A stretch of DNA of 64,000 nt from Manduca sexta (lineage: Eukaryota > Arthropoda > Insecta > Lepidoptera > Sphingidae): positions 3,100,001 through 3,164,000 of the forward strand of contig NC_051142.1 in NCBI RefSeq assembly GCF_014839805.1, given 5' to 3'. The notes beneath the pieces were generated by a model. The model saw only the letters and a program-made list of their open reading frames with translations. It searched no databases and was not told the origin of the DNA. Positions 31,702 through 43,727 of the stretch are shown here, in pieces (the first letter of the stretch is position 1; each line of letters starts with the position of its first letter). The position numbers were made by a program, and so were the translations under genes.

Positions 31702-32149
31702 TAAAAGTATAATAAAACATGTTTGACCGCGTGCAAATGTATATTTAATTATACAACCTGGTACTTAACGGTGAAACTGACATCACGGCGATATTAGCAT
31801 AATATTACCATTTACTAACGCTTTATATAAAAATAGACATATTTTATAATGAAAGAATTTTATAAGTATATACGATAGTTTGAGTAGATATCATTGCGTT
31901 AAAAACTGCTGTCAGTTTGTTTTCTATTTATGAAAATTTATTTGTCTCTGCATAATTAGTGCAGTTATAGAGCGCTTTGCAGTTCCTAGTTTTTGTACAA
32001 TTGCTATTGCTGTTGTCGCGAAGTCCTGGCGCATACTAAGAGAGTTACTTGCCTGTATTGTCTGTTTACAATTCCATACTTTTTAAATAATTAACTAATT
32101 GGTATAACTTGACCTTACAATGGTACGCATTCACGCACCTTCGTAGGTC
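31702..32149. other. AT-rich sequence without recognised features
   Basis: No feature is recognised. Confidence 0.4.
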
Positions 32150-32370
32150 AATATAAAATTGTCAATGACAGGACTAAACATGACAAACCCCAGTCCTTTC
32201 ATAAACTCTGTCCACGTGCACACCGCGTGTTCGCCGATACTAAATTCCGCGGCCCACCACTGGTCTCGCCTTAATTCGCGACGTGAAAAACTGGATGAAC
32301 GCGTTTACTGCGCATGCGCACCCGACGCACCGTTATACCCATTGATTTGTAATGAATGTGATAGCGTTTA
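32150..32370. promoter_or_regulatory. GC-richer patch with E-box and NRF-1/Ewg-like palindrome
   Basis: Contains CCACGTGCAC (E-box-type CACGTG near 32213) and the 12-bp palindrome TGCGCATGCGCA at about 32309-32320, the ideal NRF-1/Ewg recognition sequence. A 70-codon frame crosses it with no recognisable product. It may be a regulatory element within the putative long intron. Confidence 0.3.
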
Positions 32371-32611
32371 GCTGTTAAAAATAATTATAACATTATAATT
32401 GTATTAATATCCGGGCTCCGGGTTATATATATCCTCTAGCCGTTATTTATTTTAATGAAGAGCTAATTGTTATCCCGATAGACACCACAATTGTAGCCGT
32501 AACGCAACCTATGGAACGAGCCACTATGGTCAGTTTTTAACCTGGCCCTAAACCGTAGCGCCTCCTCCGTACAAGCCACTCTGGTCAGATTTTATCATGT
32601 ATAATAATAAT

Positions 32612-32690
32612 AATAATAATCAGCCCTGTATTCTATACTGTCCCGTTGTTGAGCGCGGGCCTCCTCTGCTACCGAGAGGCCTTGTTGATT
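32612..32690 (+). repeat. Rep-L fragment
   Basis: An AAT microsatellite ('ataataataataataat') leads into 'ccctgtattctatactgtcc' and 'gcgggcctcctctgctaccg', then 'agaggcc', where similarity stops. Confidence 0.6.
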
Positions 32691-33009
32691 TATTATGTAT
32701 ATGATGATTACTATTCCATCGAATAGAAATAACCAGTACCCCTAAACAGCCTATAAAATCCATAGCACGCCATAGTGATTATATGGGCCAAATTTCTATG
32801 GTATAAAAACACTTAGCTTATAGAATATTCTTGATACCTCGTTAGTCTTGTTTAGTGAATCGTGAATGTATATTGACAGTGTTTGCAGACGCCGTCTAGC
32901 ATCATTCAAATGATTGGTATACGCATCGTTTGTTACAGTTTACGCACTGTCTTAATGGAAATTAATAATATATTTATTAATTAGGCTCTAGGATATTTGC
33001 AATCTCCTG

Positions 33010-33540
33010 GATAGCGACCTCGATACACAAGGTGTTAAAACCCTCCAGGGCGGCCCACGTGTTTCGCGTTCCGGGATTAGACAGTGTATTCCAAACAGAC
33101 CGGCATAACAGGGGACCGTCCTGTATTTGATTTAGTATATTATTTTATATGTAATGGTTAATTATACGAAAAAGAAACCCTCCTACGAAAACTGTATTAA
33201 AATTGGTTAAAAAATGAGCCAGTAATTCATATTTCAAATTTTACTATGTGCCGAAGTGGGCGCGAAGTGGGAATATCGCTTCATCTCTTTCTTTCGCACG
33301 CGTCGTAATGCCCGATGACGTCACACGTGGGTATTGCGCCTCTTTTCTGTTTCTTGTTACTTCCCCTACTACCGAAATTGAAAGACTTATAACTTGTTGA
33401 TTTATTACCGGGTTTAAATAATTCTTTCTGTGTTATAATTTATATAACGCAAATATTTGATAATAATAAAGAACAAAAATGAGTCCGGTACCCTATTGTG
33501 TCGACTGGTGGGAGTAATCATCTCTAGTCAGTCGACATTC
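33010..33540 (+). repeat. SINE-B copy interrupted by a TIR-390 insertion
   Basis: The left part (33010-33109) reads 'acacaaggtgttaaaaccct' through 'cagaccggcataa'. The right part (about 33496-33540) reads 'ttgtgtcgact', then 'gtaatcatctctagtcagtc'. Joined, these follow the other SINE-B copies, so the element between them inserted into an existing SINE. It lies in the opposite orientation to the other SINE-B copies in the window. Confidence 0.75.
33110..33495 (+). mobile_element. TIR-390 element, copy 3 (nested in SINE-B)
   Basis: Runs from 'aggggaccgtcctgtatttg' to 'gagtccggtaccctat', colinear with the copy at 30320. It contains TGACGTCA at 33316-33323, immediately followed by CACGTG. Confidence 0.8.
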
Positions 33541-33544
33541 TATC

Positions 33545-33712
33545 TGGACAAAGGCCAGAGGTGATATTTTCTGTAAAGACACAACATACAGGTACTAATA
33601 TAAATGAATGCGGTCTGCAAATCGTTTTGATGGTAATTAGATTCTACGAAAATTCTACATAAAGGAAAGCCGGTTAGACTCTGGTTATATGGACCCTTCC
33701 TTTCTGCTTACC
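33545..33712 (+). repeat. Rep-X copy
   Basis: 'ccagaggtgatattttctgt', 'gcggtctgcaaatcgttttg', 'taattagattctacg', and 'ggaaagccggttagactctg' match the other copies in order. Confidence 0.65.
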
Positions 33713-34312
33713 ATCAATGAATACACTGCCGTGCCCAAATAAAAATCTTTTCTTAATTTATTTATTAAAGAAAAATCCAGCCACAAATTGTTACAATAAT
33801 TCGTGTACAAATATAAATATACAATTAACATAACTTCTAATTGCACAATTATTTTAAGGCGGATATTCCTAATCCAACGAAAGAGACAAAGCTAATAGCT
33901 TTCAATACAGTATTAGCATTGAATATCCTTAATCACAAGATCGCTAACAGTAAAGCAACAGTAATCAAGCGGTGGTAAAGTACAATGTAATCACGATATC
34001 TGGTTAACTGTACTTTAATTTGACACCTTTGACATCCCATGTCAATTTGTCATTGATGGATGTCATGAGGCCATTGAATAGCCGTTTAGATAAACGATGG
34101 TATCGGGTAAGCATCAGAACCAATTATATAAACTGCTATTGTGCTGGTTTAGAACTAGAATCGAATGGTTTTCACTAAGATAGCCTTGTTAGACTAGGGA
34201 ACATAGGTTAACCGTAAGGTCATTGGGACGATTCCTAGATCGATATCAGAAATCTACACTGGCTTTTACGTCTAACATATCGAATAGCATACTGAATGTA
34301 AACTGTTGTCTG
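33713..34312. other. AT-rich sequence without recognised features
   Basis: No feature can be supported. Confidence 0.4.
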
Positions 34313-34493
34313 TGTAGTGGAACTATAATTAATATGTACAAAACTTATATATAAAGTTATATCTTAATTTAATCCTAAACTTAAATCTAGACTATAACTA
34401 AAACTTATATCTAGACTTATATTTATATATACAAACTTATATCTAAAGTAACTTTAAATCATTATGTACAAAAATAATTATAGTTCCACTACA
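34313..34493. mobile_element. Element with 18-bp perfect terminal inverted repeats
   Basis: GTAGTGGAACTATAATTA at 34314-34331 is the exact reverse complement of 34475-34492. Between them lies a degenerate repetition of 'aacttatatctaga'-like units. There is no coding capacity and no clear target duplication. It is probably a MITE. Confidence 0.6.
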
Positions 34494-34567
34494 TCTGGAA
34501 GCAGGAATAAACAAAATAATAGTCCATATTTAAAAGATCTCGCATTCGAAAATACATAATACATATA

Positions 34568-34829
34568 ACTGCCTCGGTGGCGTAGTTGTATTGCACGTCC
34601 GGTACAATAGCGCTCTGAGGTCCTGGGTTCGAATCCCGGGTCGGGCAAAGTGATATTTGGGTTTTTCTGCTCAGTATCAGCCCGGAGTCTGGAATTTGTG
34701 CCCGATATGGCGATAGGCTCGCCCCCTATCACATCATGGGACGGAACATACTTGTTGAAAAGTGGGTGCCCTAGTTGCGCCTCTGCATACCCCTTCGGGA
34801 ATAAAATGCGTGATGTTATGTATGTATAA
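34568..34829 (+). mobile_element. SINE-A, full-length copy
   Basis: The tRNA-derived head has an A box (GGTGGCGTAGTTGT) and a B box (GGGTTCGAATCCC), the two parts of an internal RNA polymerase III promoter. The body 'tgatatttgggtttttctgc', 'cccgatatggcgataggctc', and 'cataccccttcggg' leads to a TATG-rich tail. It is almost identical to the copy at 58708. Confidence 0.9.
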
Positions 34830-34832
34830 TAT

Positions 34833-35120
34833 AGCGCAAAACACACATCACGCCTTTACCCGCGAAGAGGTAGGCAGAAGTGCTACTGGTTACAACCAGG
34901 ACACCCAATTCTCGCCAAGTGTGTTCTAAGGAACGATAGTCGCTCGATGAGTCGATGGTAAGCCATGATGTGATAGAAGGCAAGACTATCGCCATATCGG
35001 GCACAAATTCCAGACTGATACTGAGTAGAAAGACCCAATATACTTGACCCGGGATTCGAACCCAGTACCTCTAAAGTGTTGTCGTTCCCCGCACGCAATA
35101 AAAATACGCCACCGAGTCTA
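34833..35120 (-). mobile_element. SINE-A, diverged copy, tail to tail with the previous one
   Basis: The minus-strand head reads 'actcggtggcgtatttttat' with B box GGGTTCGAATCCC. The body follows the family through 'gtgcccgatatggcgatag' and ends in 'aaaggcgtgatg'. It carries about 25 bp of extra sequence relative to the neighbour. Confidence 0.85.
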
Positions 35121-35511
35121 TAATGCAATACTAAAGAATAAATAAATGTAACATAACACTCCAGTCTAGAGTAGGTGAAGTACTCAGATTTCATATTACA
35201 GTATTAAATTGTATGCATGAAATGTTGTTACATATGCATTGTCTCGGCGCGGTGCAGCGCGTATATTTATTCACTGAGCGGAATGCGTTCCAACGGTTTA
35301 CGTAAAGAAATAGTAAAATAAATACTTCTGGATAACACATTTTGGTTTTGATGGTTTTACGGTATGAACATATAGCATTGTGCCATTTTCTTTTTAAGTA
35401 GGTATGCATAGCACTCAACTTTTATCAGCTATGTTTAGCTACGTAGAATGATTTCTTTTTCCCATATATTACCAGCAATATTTTGCCTTTTTATGCGGAC
35501 TTGCTAAGGCT
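35121..35511. other. AT-rich sequence without recognised features
   Basis: No feature is recognised. Confidence 0.35.
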
Positions 35512-35830
35512 ACCCCACTGCATTGATAGTGTGTGGAGTAGAGTTCATATAGATTGTCGACTGTATAGATGATTACCCCTGGCTAGGCGTCACAATTATG
35601 CGGGCCTGTTCGAAATCGTATATACACAGGCTGATCACGGAACGCGACATACGTTAGTCATTATGATGGGTTCTCCACCTTGTGTACTTTTTAAATATCC
35701 TATCACCAGCAAGGTAATGCTAATCTCTAGGCTCATTTCCAGACCCCGGGCTGCTATAACACTATCTGACCGGGGCATCGAACCCGAAACCTGAGCACGG
35801 CAATCGTAATTGAGCATAGTAGCATAACAC
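35512..35830 (-). mobile_element. SINE-B copy with recognisable tRNA-like head
   Basis: On the minus strand the head ends in 'caggtttcgggttcgatgcc', a B-box-like GGTTCGATGCC. It then gives 'cagcccggggtctggaaatg', 'caccagcaag' on the complementary strand, and the shared SINE-B body. This copy is the reason for calling the family a SINE. Confidence 0.65.
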
Positions 35831-37129
35831 CATCAAGGAGTTCAAATATTGAACAATAAAGGAAGATAAATGCAACACCTTTCGACACAAGCTAATTTTA
35901 TATTTAAAGTCCAAATTGCAATTTCAGTAATGAGGAAACAATTTGTGAAGATTATTGAGCAAATAATTAAGAAATGAATTGAGCAGTTATTATATTGCAT
36001 TATTATATTGCAAAGATACGCAAAAGGATTTTGACACTAATTGCTATATTTAAATCTTTTTAAATACAGCACTCGAATAAACTCGTCGGTCAGACTTCAA
36101 TTATTGATCCATACATTTGTCGTTATAAATTATTTAAGACTAGGGCTGTCAAGCGACAGTCATTGTTCCTAGTTTCAATGCCTTTGTACGGTAAAATCTT
36201 AAAAGAAAAATATTAAGTTATGAAAAGTTATTGAAGGTTACTCAGCACGACTGGCATTAAAATAATGACGCTAAATATTTTATCATAGTAATCGAATTCC
36301 TACACCATATTCATAAAAAAAAAACTATCTAAATATATAAACAGACTATTTACCCCGTTAGCCATTATTTTGGACTTGGTATTGTGTATACATAATAGAC
36401 AAGTTTCTGAAACAAGACCAAACGTTAAAAGTAGTGACCGCTTCATTAGGTCTCTGCTTCCCGCGTCTAAATGTAGTTATTTTATCCTACACCTACTAAG
36501 GTGTAGGAAACTTTAATATAACATCTGCCAACCCCGCCTGTCACAACACGAGTACTTGTAGGTTCTTAGTCCGATGAATAATTTCGTAGGCAGCCACCTG
36601 AATACGTCGCATAATAGCACTTCAAATATGGATTAGGGTTATTGTTTCTTGTATTGCGAACGTCACCTCGAAGCCTGGACAATGACCTCCAAATCAAGTA
36701 CCTCCAGTGCCTTTGTTATTGTGCTCTTCGTAGGGACTGAAGGGAATTAGCTATAGTAAGAGCCTAGATATTCGAATCACCCTTTATAAAAGCATGCTTA
36801 GATATATTTAGGTAATTTTTCTAAAATAATTTTCTACTCTATAATAGCTTGTTTGATAAATCTGTTTCTATTACTGATATTAAAATGAATTTATTACATA
36901 AAATTGGTAAAATAAATTCTGATGCCGTATGAAGATTTTTAATTTACGATCTGTTTTAATAACTACTATTTGGCACTTGACAGATCTTTCAAGCTCCATT
37001 CACAAATAAAAACAATAAATTGTTACTTTTACCGAGCCGAAAGTAATTTAATCTATTGACATTTAACCACGATTATGGTGGTTGGGCTTCATCAAACACT
37101 AATTTAACGTTTTGTATCTGACAGGTTAA
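35831..37129. other. AT-rich sequence with one small hairpin
   Basis: The only structure noted is a 9-bp stem with a 4-nt loop at about 36486-36507 (CCTACACCT ... AGGTGTAGG). Confidence 0.35.
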
Positions 37130-37215
37130 GTAATGACCGCCATTTTGCGATAATTCCCGGCGGCCATATTGTTAATCGGCGCCGCGCGAAAGAGCTACAC
37201 AGTGAAAAATGTTCG
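37130..37215. promoter_or_regulatory. GC-rich patch with paired GCCAT motifs
   Basis: 'gaccgccattttgcgataat', 'tcccggcggccatattgtta', and 'atcggcgccgcgcgaaagag' form a CpG-rich island in AT-rich DNA. CCGCCATTTT and GGCCATATT are Pho/YY1-like, as in the putative promoter at 23.5 kb. It may be an alternative promoter or an intronic regulatory element. Confidence 0.3.
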
Positions 37216-39254
37216 GTACTGAACATTAATAACGCTTTGTTACGAAAACAAATCGCAAATATTATGATGTCTCGGGTGTCAGCCGATGAGATCTATGATG
37301 GTAAATTACAATCTAAGTTGTTGGTACACGCGTGATCTCTAATCGACCTTTGATGCTAACACATGCCGAATTGAGTTGGCTGGAACCGCATACACTATAC
37401 GGGGCTTGTAATTCAGCCAATTTCCCGTTCGATGCGATGTTACCTTGCCCGAGGGAGCCTTTGTAGCTGACATGCAACGTTTGCCCATCAAAGGAAAATA
37501 ATTATCTCCACGGATAATTAAAGTTAAGGGATAGATTGTAAGTGGTGCAGTGTACATGAAGTCAGCTTTGCACCGAATGTGCCCCGCTGAGTTATAAATG
37601 GTTGTTGGTGAGTGACAGATTGTGGCTCAACAGATACTTAAGATGCAATTCAAGGAAGTATTCGAGCTGTGAAAAGCTTTGTGGGTGGTAACTAAATACT
37701 TTAACCTTACATCGCGTTTCCGCATAGCGGTAAATTTCAGTTTATACCCCTTTTTAGTCTTTCTGTTTTCTGATCTTTGTAATCCTTTACTGTCTGATAG
37801 AAAGTTACCTTCAAAAATGAGAATGGCAAGATCAAATTATAAACATCATTTTTAAATAGTGACTATTTATTGTCACTAGGGAAACATCTTGGTACGAATA
37901 AATATAAAAATATACCAGACTGTCTGAAAATACTTAGCAACTTAGATAAATGGCTAAGTACATACGTGCTGTCTGGAAAAATTGTAGCAATTATTTGAAG
38001 CGCCATATGCAGCTCCAACCGTTATTAGGAAGCCAGGAATGCTCGGGAATAACGAGAAAATGTTCCGACATTTATTGCCGGATGACATAAATCAGATTAC
38101 TGCGGCCTCGCAGCATGTGCTGATCTCATGCACTTTGATAGCGCAGATTTAGGTGAATTTGGAAAATTAGATTTTAGAAAGCATTGCTATTTTTATGGTA
38201 GTTTCGTTTGCCTAATTTGCAGCATGAGTATTAATTCTAATAAATATAACTTTTTCTATTGGATTTGTGTTTGATATGGCTGTTGCTTCGCCCACTATGT
38301 AATAAAGGTAAGGAAATACCGCTGGCGTGGGTGTTCGCTGCACCTCTCACATATTTGACATTACTACGTATTCGTTTAGTTTGTTTTAGTTATTCTGCAC
38401 CAACAATACCAGAAGAATAATTATTGAAGACAAACAAGTTATGTAATCCGCTGCATTCACCGATGGCCACAAAGATAAGTAAATATTGAACACTGACCGA
38501 GCAGTTTGCAGTTTGAACTGTGTTTGTTACTAGCGTAAACAACAAATTGAACGTTCCTCTGTAGACAACAGATAGGAAGGGATAGTTTATTCTAGCAGTG
38601 TTTGTAGCTAGAAATTTGAAGTTATATTGAGTCAAACCTTCAGTTTTGAATGGTGTCTTTCAAATTGATGCGAGATTGTTTGATCATATTCACCTTATTG
38701 GATGTTTGTTTATTTATTTATGTTTTGTTCGATAGTTCGTGTTATAGCAATTTTAATATTATTCAATTACAAGGTAATAACACAATTGGTGTCAGTAACG
38801 AATGTTGATCATCCTGTCAGCTGATTAAATACATGTAACTATTGTGGACGTTGTCGATTTCCTAATTTTCATTAAATTAAGTGCAGCACCAATTTTTAAG
38901 TGCAATTAATTATAATTGTGTTTAATGATCTAGGTAAATCTAAACAACTAGGCACAACTAGACAAGATAAAAGGATGTATCAGTAAACGCTATCACTCAA
39001 CGTATCAAGCATCTGAATTAAGTTAGGAAGTGAATATGGGAACAAGTTATACGCTAATGGGAATACGGCGGAGTTGGATGGTTCGCGGCTTAACTTCGAC
39101 AGAATATGCTCGGTTAATTACTATTGCAAGGTTCTTGATACTTTAGTTGGAGTGGTACAGTTGAAGGTCTACAGACTGACTAGAATAATCTATATAGCAA
39201 ACTTATGTGGGCCTCTTCGGAGTGCCGATAATGGCTTGGCAATCTGACATAGGT
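37216..39254. other. AT-rich sequence without recognised features
   Basis: No genes, RNAs or strong repeats are seen. Confidence 0.4.
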
Positions 39255-39486
39255 CATAAGTACACAAAAACTAACACATCACGCATTATCTGAAGGAGTA
39301 GATATAGCGCAACCAGGGTACCCACTCTCACCATCGCCTCGCCTCGCATCACCATATCAGGCAAATATTCCGGACTCCGGGCTGATACTGAGCAGAAAAA
39401 TCCAATATCTTGCCAACTCGGGACTCGAACCCAGGACTTCAGAGCGTATCGTACCATGTACGCATACAACTACGCCACCGAGGCTG
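39255..39486 (-). mobile_element. SINE-A, diverged copy
   Basis: Minus-strand head 'gcctcggtggcgtagttgta', B-box region 'gggttcgagtcccgagttgg', then 'ggatttttctgctcagtatc' and 'agcccggagtccggaatatt'. The tail region is eroded. Confidence 0.8.
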
Positions 39487-40099
39487 ATAACTAATCTAGT
39501 CCAAATAGAATATTGACCCATTGATCAATATTTATATGACGCTTTGGATATCGCAATCATGGCACGTGTACCAAGTATGGCAAAATTATGCCAATATGTT
39601 TTATTATTATTTGTACTGACCCCTGGAATAGCGGCGGGTTTTTTTACCATATTATAATAATAATAAATAAGCCTTTATTCAGACACATAGTTTTAGATTA
39701 ATTTGACAGCTTTAAGAATGCTGACGAGTCGGTGACACCGACAACTTGGTCTGTTTGCCCAACTTTGGCAAAGGCCTCCTCCATTTCTTTCCACATTATT
39801 ACAATATAAATAGTACTTAATCGCCTTCCAGTCAAATACAAAATATATCGCCTTCTAAAACATTAAAATGATATTACTCACATCCGTTGTTATATTTTAT
39901 AATACGTTCTCAGCCCGGCTTGGAACCAATTTGCAACGGAAATGAACACGGCTTACCGCTATAAATTTATTCTTGGCTCTTGTTCTGATTATGCAAACTG
40001 TGAAATTGATAAGCCAACACCCACGACTGATTATAATAAGATTCTCATGGTTTTAATGTATTCATAATCTGATGCTACAGATAGTTTTTTGTTATACCG
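39487..40099. other. AT-rich sequence without recognised features
   Basis: An AAT-rich microsatellite occurs at about 39651-39669. Nothing else is recognised. Confidence 0.35.
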
Positions 40100-40350
40100 G
40101 GCCGACAAAGTGACCCCACTGTACCTGATGGTAAATGGAATGAGTTCTAATAGAATGTCGAATAACGAGAGATGATTACCCCTTGATAGTCGACACAATT
40201 ATGCCGGCCTGCTGGAACCAGATGTACACAGGATGATCCCGGAACTCGACATACTTACGCGGGCCACTATGGCGGGTTTTAACACCTTGTGTACGGTGGT
40301 CCTATCCGGGCGAATACAAAATATATCCTACTACCAGCAAAATTATACAA
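40100..40350 (-). repeat. SINE-B copy
   Basis: A well-preserved body: 'gtgaccccactgtacctgat', 'gagagatgattacccctt', 'cgacacaattatgccggcct', and 'ggttttaacaccttgtgtac', 'ctatccgggcgaata', 'ctactaccagcaa'. The tRNA-like head is absent beyond 40350. Confidence 0.7.
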
Positions 40351-40486
40351 ATATTATATTTGATTGGTATTTGCGTATTAGAGACCTTTTAGTTTTAAGA
40401 TTTTGTGAAATGTAGTGACGAAGCTTCAGAGTTCTGAAGTTTCACTAGGTTTAGATATGATGTTGATTTCTTATGTTTACGCGAAA

Positions 40487-40562
40487 GATATTAAAATTAA
40501 ACTGTTTTTCGGATTTTATCATAGTTTTATATTTTAACTTTCCCCCGACGTTCGTTGACGAC
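40487..40562 (+). repeat. Rep-E fragment
   Basis: 'attaaaattaaactgttttt', 'cggattttatcatagtttta', then 'cccccgacgttcg'. Confidence 0.6.
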
Positions 40563-42582
40563 GTTGACATATATGTCTATGTCTACAAAGAAATACTTAT
40601 TATCGTAAAAATTACTAACGCGTTGTAAAACTTAATGGCGGTATTAATGCCTAAAGGCTAAACGATTAGATTTAATGTATGTTGTGTGACGATATTGGCT
40701 ATCGATTGGACGGTAAGTGGTTATACGGAGGACAATATTCGCGTACACCGCAAGTGAGGTAGGCTTACCGCTTTAATTACTTTTATGTAGTAGGCACCGG
40801 TGAAGGACTTTGAGTAGCAATATAAAGCGTGGATATGCTATAAATTGATTGATACCTTCAACAGGTAAACACACTGTCATCTATACCCTAATACTTAAAG
40901 ATACTTGTAGTATGTATTACCTAATGGTGTTTCGAAATAAAATAAATAAATAGATGGTTTAAGGCTAGGCGGTAGTGGTAAAAGGATATTATCCGCGAAA
41001 TAAAAAAAAAAGCCAAGATACATACAAAGATTAGTGAGTACACACAAAAATTTCAGCTCTATTGTACATATTTGTTCTATAATTATGTCAATATTGCAAA
41101 ATATTTTATATGATATTTGGATGGTCAACTCATCTTAGTGTCCATCAATGGCGATTATACTGAATGAAACTATAAACGATCCGTTGCGAACAGGCGAAAG
41201 CGAACACGATGCGATTTGCGAAAAAGCATTTCTACATTGACGACGCGTTTAGAATAGATTTCACATATACTGTGACTTAATGCCAAAGGAACAGGAGACG
41301 CAACTTAATCAAAACTAAGATTACTTCATGTTTGGGGGATCACGACCCTCAGTAATGAGGAAAACGATGCCAGGAGGATCGGAGGTGATATCTTCTCTCG
41401 ATATTAGGGAAAGCTAATAAATTATGTAGCCTTATAATTAATAACATGGTTGTGTACAATATCTTTTAATCACGACTTCAACATGCTTGTATTCCTGGTT
41501 GGCGATAGAATAGACGCAGGCAGTTACGATAGTGTCTAAACAGACTCGTAATTTAATCTAGTTGCATCTAGAAAAACTAAAGTATTTCTACAATATCCCA
41601 CTAACGTAAAGTTTTGGAAATTGAACCTAGGACCTTGTTTACAGCTTACGCAGCATGCAGCTAATACCCACATGATTTTGTAAATTTAACGCTAATGTTT
41701 TATCATCAGATAAAAATCATTCATATTGATAAAAATACATGCAAATTGAAACAGTTGCATGCTGTTTTTGGTTCCGTGTTTGTACGAATGAAATTGATCA
41801 TTTGTTTGTGTAATTGTTCAATTGTTTCACTTTTGTATTCGGTCAGGTTATTTATTTGATGTTAGAAAAATCAGTCTTAAAAACATTACTCTGATAACAA
41901 ATAAACAAATTATAACAAATCCAATGAATAAGGTGATCCTGTATTATGAAGTTTCAAATATTAACTTCCTTATTACGCCTCTCAAAGTTTCTATCCCGCG
42001 GGATCTCACGCGTTGTAATCCCCATTATTCATAGCTCTTTATTTATTACATCTGAAATTAGTTTTGTAATATCCATTTGTTTTGATCGCTGTAGTTTTCT
42101 ATCGTTAAATATTAAGCTTGTGATCCAAATTAATTGTAAAATATGTGAGTAAAATTATTAAGTACAATCATAGATTAAAATTCAATATAGTTTTTAATGA
42201 TGTTTCCGAAGATAATATTGAATAGTAATTATAAAAAGCAGTTAAACAAACCGCCTTAATTATGGTCACCATCGAAAAGTATCTTTTTGCTGAGCATTAT
42301 CTTGGCCTGCTTCATCCTCCAACGTTCACATCAGAGGAACAGTTACATACCGTTATGACGTCTATTTCAAAATATCTGTGTAATGAATCGTCAAATATAA
42401 GACGACCATATACAAAAGTAACTCCGTTAAAGTTGTCTAAAAGCAATTCTTTAACTAACTATATTGTTTAATTTCTTTGTCTAAAAGTAAATGAGAGCCA
42501 GTAACTACTATTTACATTCACCGTGCAACTCGATTTGCATAATTATACGATTTTAATTTATATTATTATATTTACATTAGTT
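40563..42582. other. AT-rich sequence without recognised features
   Basis: No features can be supported. Open frames of 68-77 codons here lack coding signatures. Confidence 0.4.
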
Positions 42583-42815
42583 TTTGCTCGCGACTTCGCC
42601 CGCGTGTAAGTTTTCCAGGATAAATGTTCCGCTATATATTTTCTCGGGATGAAAGGCCTATGTCCGTCTGATGACTCTCTAAAGGACATAAGCTTTTCAT
42701 GATAGAAACTATCTCCATACCAAATTTCACCGAAATCCGTTCGGTAGTTATTGTGTTTATCGCGTTCACGGAGAGACGGAGGGAGGAATTTGTTTTATAA
42801 TGTGTATGGATTCAC
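42583..42815 (+). repeat. Rep-R copy
   Basis: 'ttgctcgcgacttcgcccgc', 'gtgtaagttttccagg', 'ctatctccataccaaatttc', 'gaaatccgttcggtagttat', and 'cggagagacggaggg'. The following 'ttataatgtgtatggatt' forms a short hairpin with 'cacacattataaa'. Confidence 0.7.
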
Positions 42816-43571
42816 ACATTATAAAAAAATACAAATTCTTCCCTGCGTCCCTCCAAATTCACTGCTTTTATAACTGTATTAATAAACGCCGTACAAGTAC
42901 TTATTTCTTTTTTAAATCTGTAACTTTTCATCTAGATACTTTCTATTAAAATTGGTCCGTGGATGGAATGGCGAGTCTTCGGAACATCCCGGTATACAAA
43001 GGAATGAATTGCGATGAATCAAAAACGGGTAACTGAGTTGGAAGTTGAAATTGAGAAATGCAGAAAATTCGAAGATGGTATGAAAGGTATCTTGAAATTT
43101 GGGTTTTTGTGCGCGCACGGAGGAAGATACTGTTTTTGTTTTATGTGTATTAAAATATTTTTTAAGTTTAATTAAATCAATGGATTACAAAAACTGAGTA
43201 AGATACATTATATTATCGAAAGCTGCTGGGTTGGCGACGTCATCATAAATTATCTTTTTGCGAAAGATTTGTTAATATCTCAACATTGGCATATGTCGTT
43301 TTCATTCGATTTCAAATGATCTCATAACTCGTATATTTGTAATATTAATTTTTATTTTAGTGCGCATATACAGGACTACTTGGAAAGTTCGCGTGTTACT
43401 TCACATGGTCATTTAATTTTCGAAACCTTTCAGTTGGATTTAGAGGCCAGCCAAGATCCAGTCACTTTGTCCTCGTAGTGTTTTACTCAATTTGTGTATA
43501 TCATTGGGTTTGCTCGAATATTATTTACTCAAAAAAAACTTATATGGATTGCAATGTACATTAAACCTGTT
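42816..43571. other. AT-rich sequence without recognised features
   Basis: No feature is recognised. Confidence 0.4.
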
Positions 43572-43727
43572 TAGACAATAGCGGCGAAAGGTGAAATTTT
43601 CTAAAAGGAACCTGACAATATACTAAGACGCATAAATGCGAACTGCAAATAGTTCTAATGATAATTAGATTCTACATAAAAGGAAGCCGAGAGGAATCGG
43701 CTTATAGGTACATTTCGCCACTGTTAT
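43572..43727 (+). repeat. Rep-X copy
   Basis: 'gcggcgaaaggtgaaatttt', 'ctaaaaggaacctgacaata', 'taattagattctacataaaa', 'ggaagccgagaggaatcggc', and 'ttcgccactg' follow the family order. Confidence 0.65.

Noticed and set aside
34568..34640. Possible tRNA genes at SINE heads (also at 58708, 39400, 53190 and 61568)
   Set aside because: A and B boxes are present, but the acceptor and other stems do not close and each is joined to a SINE body or is truncated.
34478..35194. Frames of 62-122 codons on the minus strand
   Set aside because: They are antisense or sense readings of the two SINE-A copies, as is the 116-codon frame at 58667-59017.
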